From: Victivallales bacterium
GTDB taxonomy: Bacteria; Verrucomicrobiota; Lentisphaeria; Oligosphaerales; Lenti-02
Assembly: GCA_018648945.1 (NCBI GenBank)
Contig: JABGQJ010000093.1
Coordinates: 1-16,408 of the forward strand
Length of the DNA: 16,408 bases
Direction of reading: 5' to 3'
Translations under genes and position numbers: made by a program
Notes under the pieces: generated by a model
Seen by the model: the letters and a program-made list of their open reading frames with translations, nothing else
Database searches by the model: none
Told to the model about the DNA's origin: nothing
Shown: positions 14,964 to 16,408 of the stretch, piece after piece
Position numbering within the stretch: the first letter of the stretch is position 1
Layout: each line of letters opens with the position of its first letter

Positions 14964-14976
14964 GCCCGAAGCGGGC
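14964..14976. repeat. Inverted repeat GCCCG-AAG-CGGGC between divergent promoters, possible operator
   Basis: Perfect 5-bp arms with a 3-nt centre lie between the two -35 boxes, 8 bp from the minus-strand one and 18 bp from the plus-strand one. The position suits a shared regulator, but short GC-rich palindromes are common at this base composition. Confidence 0.3.
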
Positions 14977-14994
14977 CATTCCACTCCGATGGGC

Positions 14995-15022
14995 TTGACA
15001 TAGGTCGAACTCGCCCTACAGT
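14995..15022 (+). promoter_or_regulatory. Sigma-70 promoter of the oxidoreductase gene
   Basis: TTGACA (-35, perfect consensus, 14995-15000) is followed after 16 bp by TACAGT (-10, 4 of 6, 15017-15022). The predicted start is near 15029, leaving a leader of about 65 nt before the ATG at 15094. Confidence 0.6.
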
Positions 15023-15043
15023 CGGCCTGTTTTTTTGCCCGAC
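15021..15043 (+). repeat. Leader hairpin with T7 loop
   Basis: Arms GTCGG (15021-15025) and CCGAC (15039-15043) can pair across a loop containing seven T residues (15030-15036). The repeat starts at the end of the -10 box and spans the expected transcription start, so it is more likely a DNA element, or coincidence, than an RNA structure. Confidence 0.25.
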
Positions 15044-15093
15044 GACAGAGCCCGTCTGCATCTGCTCTCGACACCAAACCAAGGAACGTCCCC

Positions 15094-16122
15094 ATGGCAG
15101 ACCTGAAGGTTGGAATCATTGGTTGCGGTCGCATCTCTCCGTTCCACGGAGTCCCGGCTTCCTCCCAAGAGAATGTCACAGTCGTGGCCTGCTGCGATCT
15201 GGTGGCGGAACGCGCCACCGAGAAGGCCGCCCTCTTCGGCTGCGAACGCACCTACGCCGACTACATGGAGATGATCCAGGCCGAGGAACTGGACGTGGTC
15301 CACATCTGCCTGCCCCACTACCTGCATCCCCCCGTGGCCATTGCCGCCATGAAGGCCGGTTGCCATGTGCTCACCGAAAAGCCCATGTCCATCGATCTCG
15401 CCGACGGCGAAGCCATGGTCGCCACCGCCAAGCAAACCGGCAGAACCCTCGGCGTGATCTTCCAGAACCGCTACAACGCCGGTTCCGTCCTCATCAAGAA
15501 CGCCCTGGAACACGGCAGCCTCGGCAAGATCCTCGCCGCCAAGGCCACCCTCACCTGGTATCGCGCCGATGAGTACTATTCCTCCAGCGACTGGAAGGGG
15601 ACCTGGGAGAAGGAAGGTGGCGGTGTCATCATCGACCAAGCCATCCACACCTTCGACCTCGTCCGCTACTTCGTCGATGACGAGATCGACTACATCGACT
15701 GCCACATTGCCAACCGCGAGCACCCCACCGTCGAGGTCGAGGACGTGGCCGACGGCATCATCGCCTTCAAGAACGGCGTCAAAGCCGCCTTCTGGGCCAA
15801 CAACTACTACAGCCACGACGATGAAGTCGAGATCCACATCTCCTGCGAGAACGGCACCGTCAGGATGGTGGCCGAGGAAGCGCGCATCACCTACTACGAC
15901 GGACGCGAATTCATTGCCAAGCCCAATCCCGCCGAGTCCTTCGACTACGGCGGCGGCCCATCCTACTGGGGAGCCAGCCACGTGAAACAGATCGACCAGT
16001 TCTACGATGCCCTGGCCGACGGCGAAGAACCCGAGATCAACGGCGAAATTGCCCTTGAGACGCAGCGGATGGTCTGCGCCATGTACACGTCCGGCAAAAC
16101 GAACGAGCGCATCGTCCTGTAG
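15094..16122 (+). CDS. Gfo/Idh/MocA-family NAD(P)-dependent oxidoreductase
   Basis: A 342-aa cytoplasmic dehydrogenase acting on a sugar, inositol or related polyol. The N-terminal Rossmann fold has GIIGCGRIS at 7-15 and an acidic end of strand 2 in CCDLVAER (D35), which favours NAD. TEKPMS at 94-99 contains the EKP motif with K96. The C-terminal alpha/beta domain contains GGGVIIDQAIHTFDL at 175-189, where D181 and H185 are the likely catalytic residues. Length is typical. The ATG at 15094 has AAGGAA 8 nt upstream and a good promoter. The substrate is unknown. Relatives in polysaccharide-degrading bacteria are often numerous and act on released sugars, but no hydrolase lies in the same transcript. 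Confidence 0.93.
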   Translation: MADLKVGIIGCGRISPFHGVPASSQENVTVVACCDLVAERATEKAALFGCERTYADYMEMIQAEELDVVHICLPHYLHPPVAIAAMKAGCHVLTEKPMSIDLADGEAMVATAKQTGRTLGVIFQNRYNAGSVLIKNALEHGSLGKILAAKATLTWYRADEYYSSSDWKGTWEKEGGGVIIDQAIHTFDLVRYFVDDEIDYIDCHIANREHPTVEVEDVADGIIAFKNGVKAAFWANNYYSHDDEVEIHISCENGTVRMVAEEARITYYDGREFIAKPNPAESFDYGGGPSYWGASHVKQIDQFYDALADGEEPEINGEIALETQRMVCAMYTSGKTNERIVL

Positions 16123-16220
16123 CCCCGCGCCTGCCGTTCCATCGAGGGGGGAGCAGGAGTCGGTCCCCATCCGCGCCCCATCCAGAGCGGCTGTCTTCCC
16201 GGCGGGGCCCGGGGCTGGCC

Positions 16221-16408
16221 TCAGTCCTGGTAGATCTCGCCGCGATTCCAGGCGGCCCAGGTGGTCTCGTACCAACTGTCGTCGTTGGGGAGCGGGCGGA
16301 CCGGGACCGGGGTGACCGCGAAGTCGCAGAGGGTGCCCGGCACCAGTGCCAGTTCCAGGATCTCCTCGCGCTTCGCCAGGTTCTCGGAACGGTGAGGAAG
16401 CTCGCGTC
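16221..16408 (-). CDS. C-terminal end of an unidentified protein (partial, 5' end outside window)
   Basis: From 16406 down to a TGA at 16221-16223 the minus strand encodes 61 residues that look coding: third positions are nearly all G or C, and the composition is protein-like, with an aromatic, acidic end (DDSWYETTWAAWNRGEIYQD). The competing frames are rich in Arg, Pro and Ser, as is usual for shadows. I do not recognise the family. It converges on the oxidoreductase gene, with 98 bp between the stops; that gap is GC-rich and shows no clear terminator. Confidence 0.65.
   Translation of the reverse strand, partial: RELPHRSENLAKREEILELALVPGTLCDFAVTPVPVRPLPNDDSWYETTWAAWNRGEIYQD

Noticed and set aside
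15016..16275. Long open frame (419 codons) on the - strand opposite the oxidoreductase gene
   Set aside because: Antisense to a well-supported Gfo/Idh/MocA gene, with repetitive Gly/Val/Asp composition and no family motif.

Overview
The window is 16.4 kb of high-GC bacterial chromosome with a strong preference for G or C at third codon positions. I see no mobile element, CRISPR array, tRNA or rRNA. The gene set (secreted family-30-like glycoside hydrolase, very large exported hydrolase, Gfo/Idh/MocA oxidoreductase, sigma-54, stand-alone Trm112-like protein) would fit a heterotrophic member of Planctomycetota, Lentisphaerota, Hydrogenedentota or a related lineage. That placement is inference; no marker in the window fixes the taxonomy.

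Layout. (1) 1-65 is the tail of an unidentified + strand gene. A short spacer with inverted repeats and a 7-bp tandem repeat follows. (2) 215-5244 (-) is a two-gene operon for exported glycan breakdown: a 1072-aa putative glycoside hydrolase followed, 2 nt later, by a 602-aa GH30-like enzyme with a C-terminal carbohydrate-binding-like domain. (3) 5522-7295 (-) is a two-gene phosphatase operon: a beta-phosphoglucomutase-like HAD hydrolase, then a PPP-type metallophosphatase. (4) 7516-8847 (-) is a secreted alpha/beta hydrolase. (5) 8848-9238 is a 391-bp divergent noncoding region with an AT-rich island and several short repeats. (6) 9239-11987 (+) is a DRE-TIM metallolyase (isopropylmalate/homocitrate synthase superfamily) fused to a C-terminal Cache/PDC-like sensor domain, followed 1 nt later by an RluA-family pseudouridine synthase. 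(7) 12054-14893 (-) is a housekeeping/regulatory cluster read as Trm112-like protein, RpoN, SpoU-family RNA methyltransferase and exported DUF192 protein. (8) 14894-15093 is a divergent promoter region with two well-formed sigma-70-type promoters flanking an inverted repeat. (9) 15094-16122 (+) is a Gfo/Idh/MocA oxidoreductase. (10) 16221-16408 (-) is the C-terminus of an unidentified gene.

How the parts may work together. The exported hydrolases could release oligosaccharides. The MocA-type oxidoreductase and the phosphoglucomutase-like HAD enzyme could act on derived sugars, but nothing in the sequence ties these operons into one pathway. The most unusual item is the metallolyase-Cache fusion: it has the barrel and linker motifs of isopropylmalate/homocitrate synthases but carries a signal-sensing fold where an amino-acid feedback domain would normally sit. 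I found no evidence of a defence, conjugation or prophage system.
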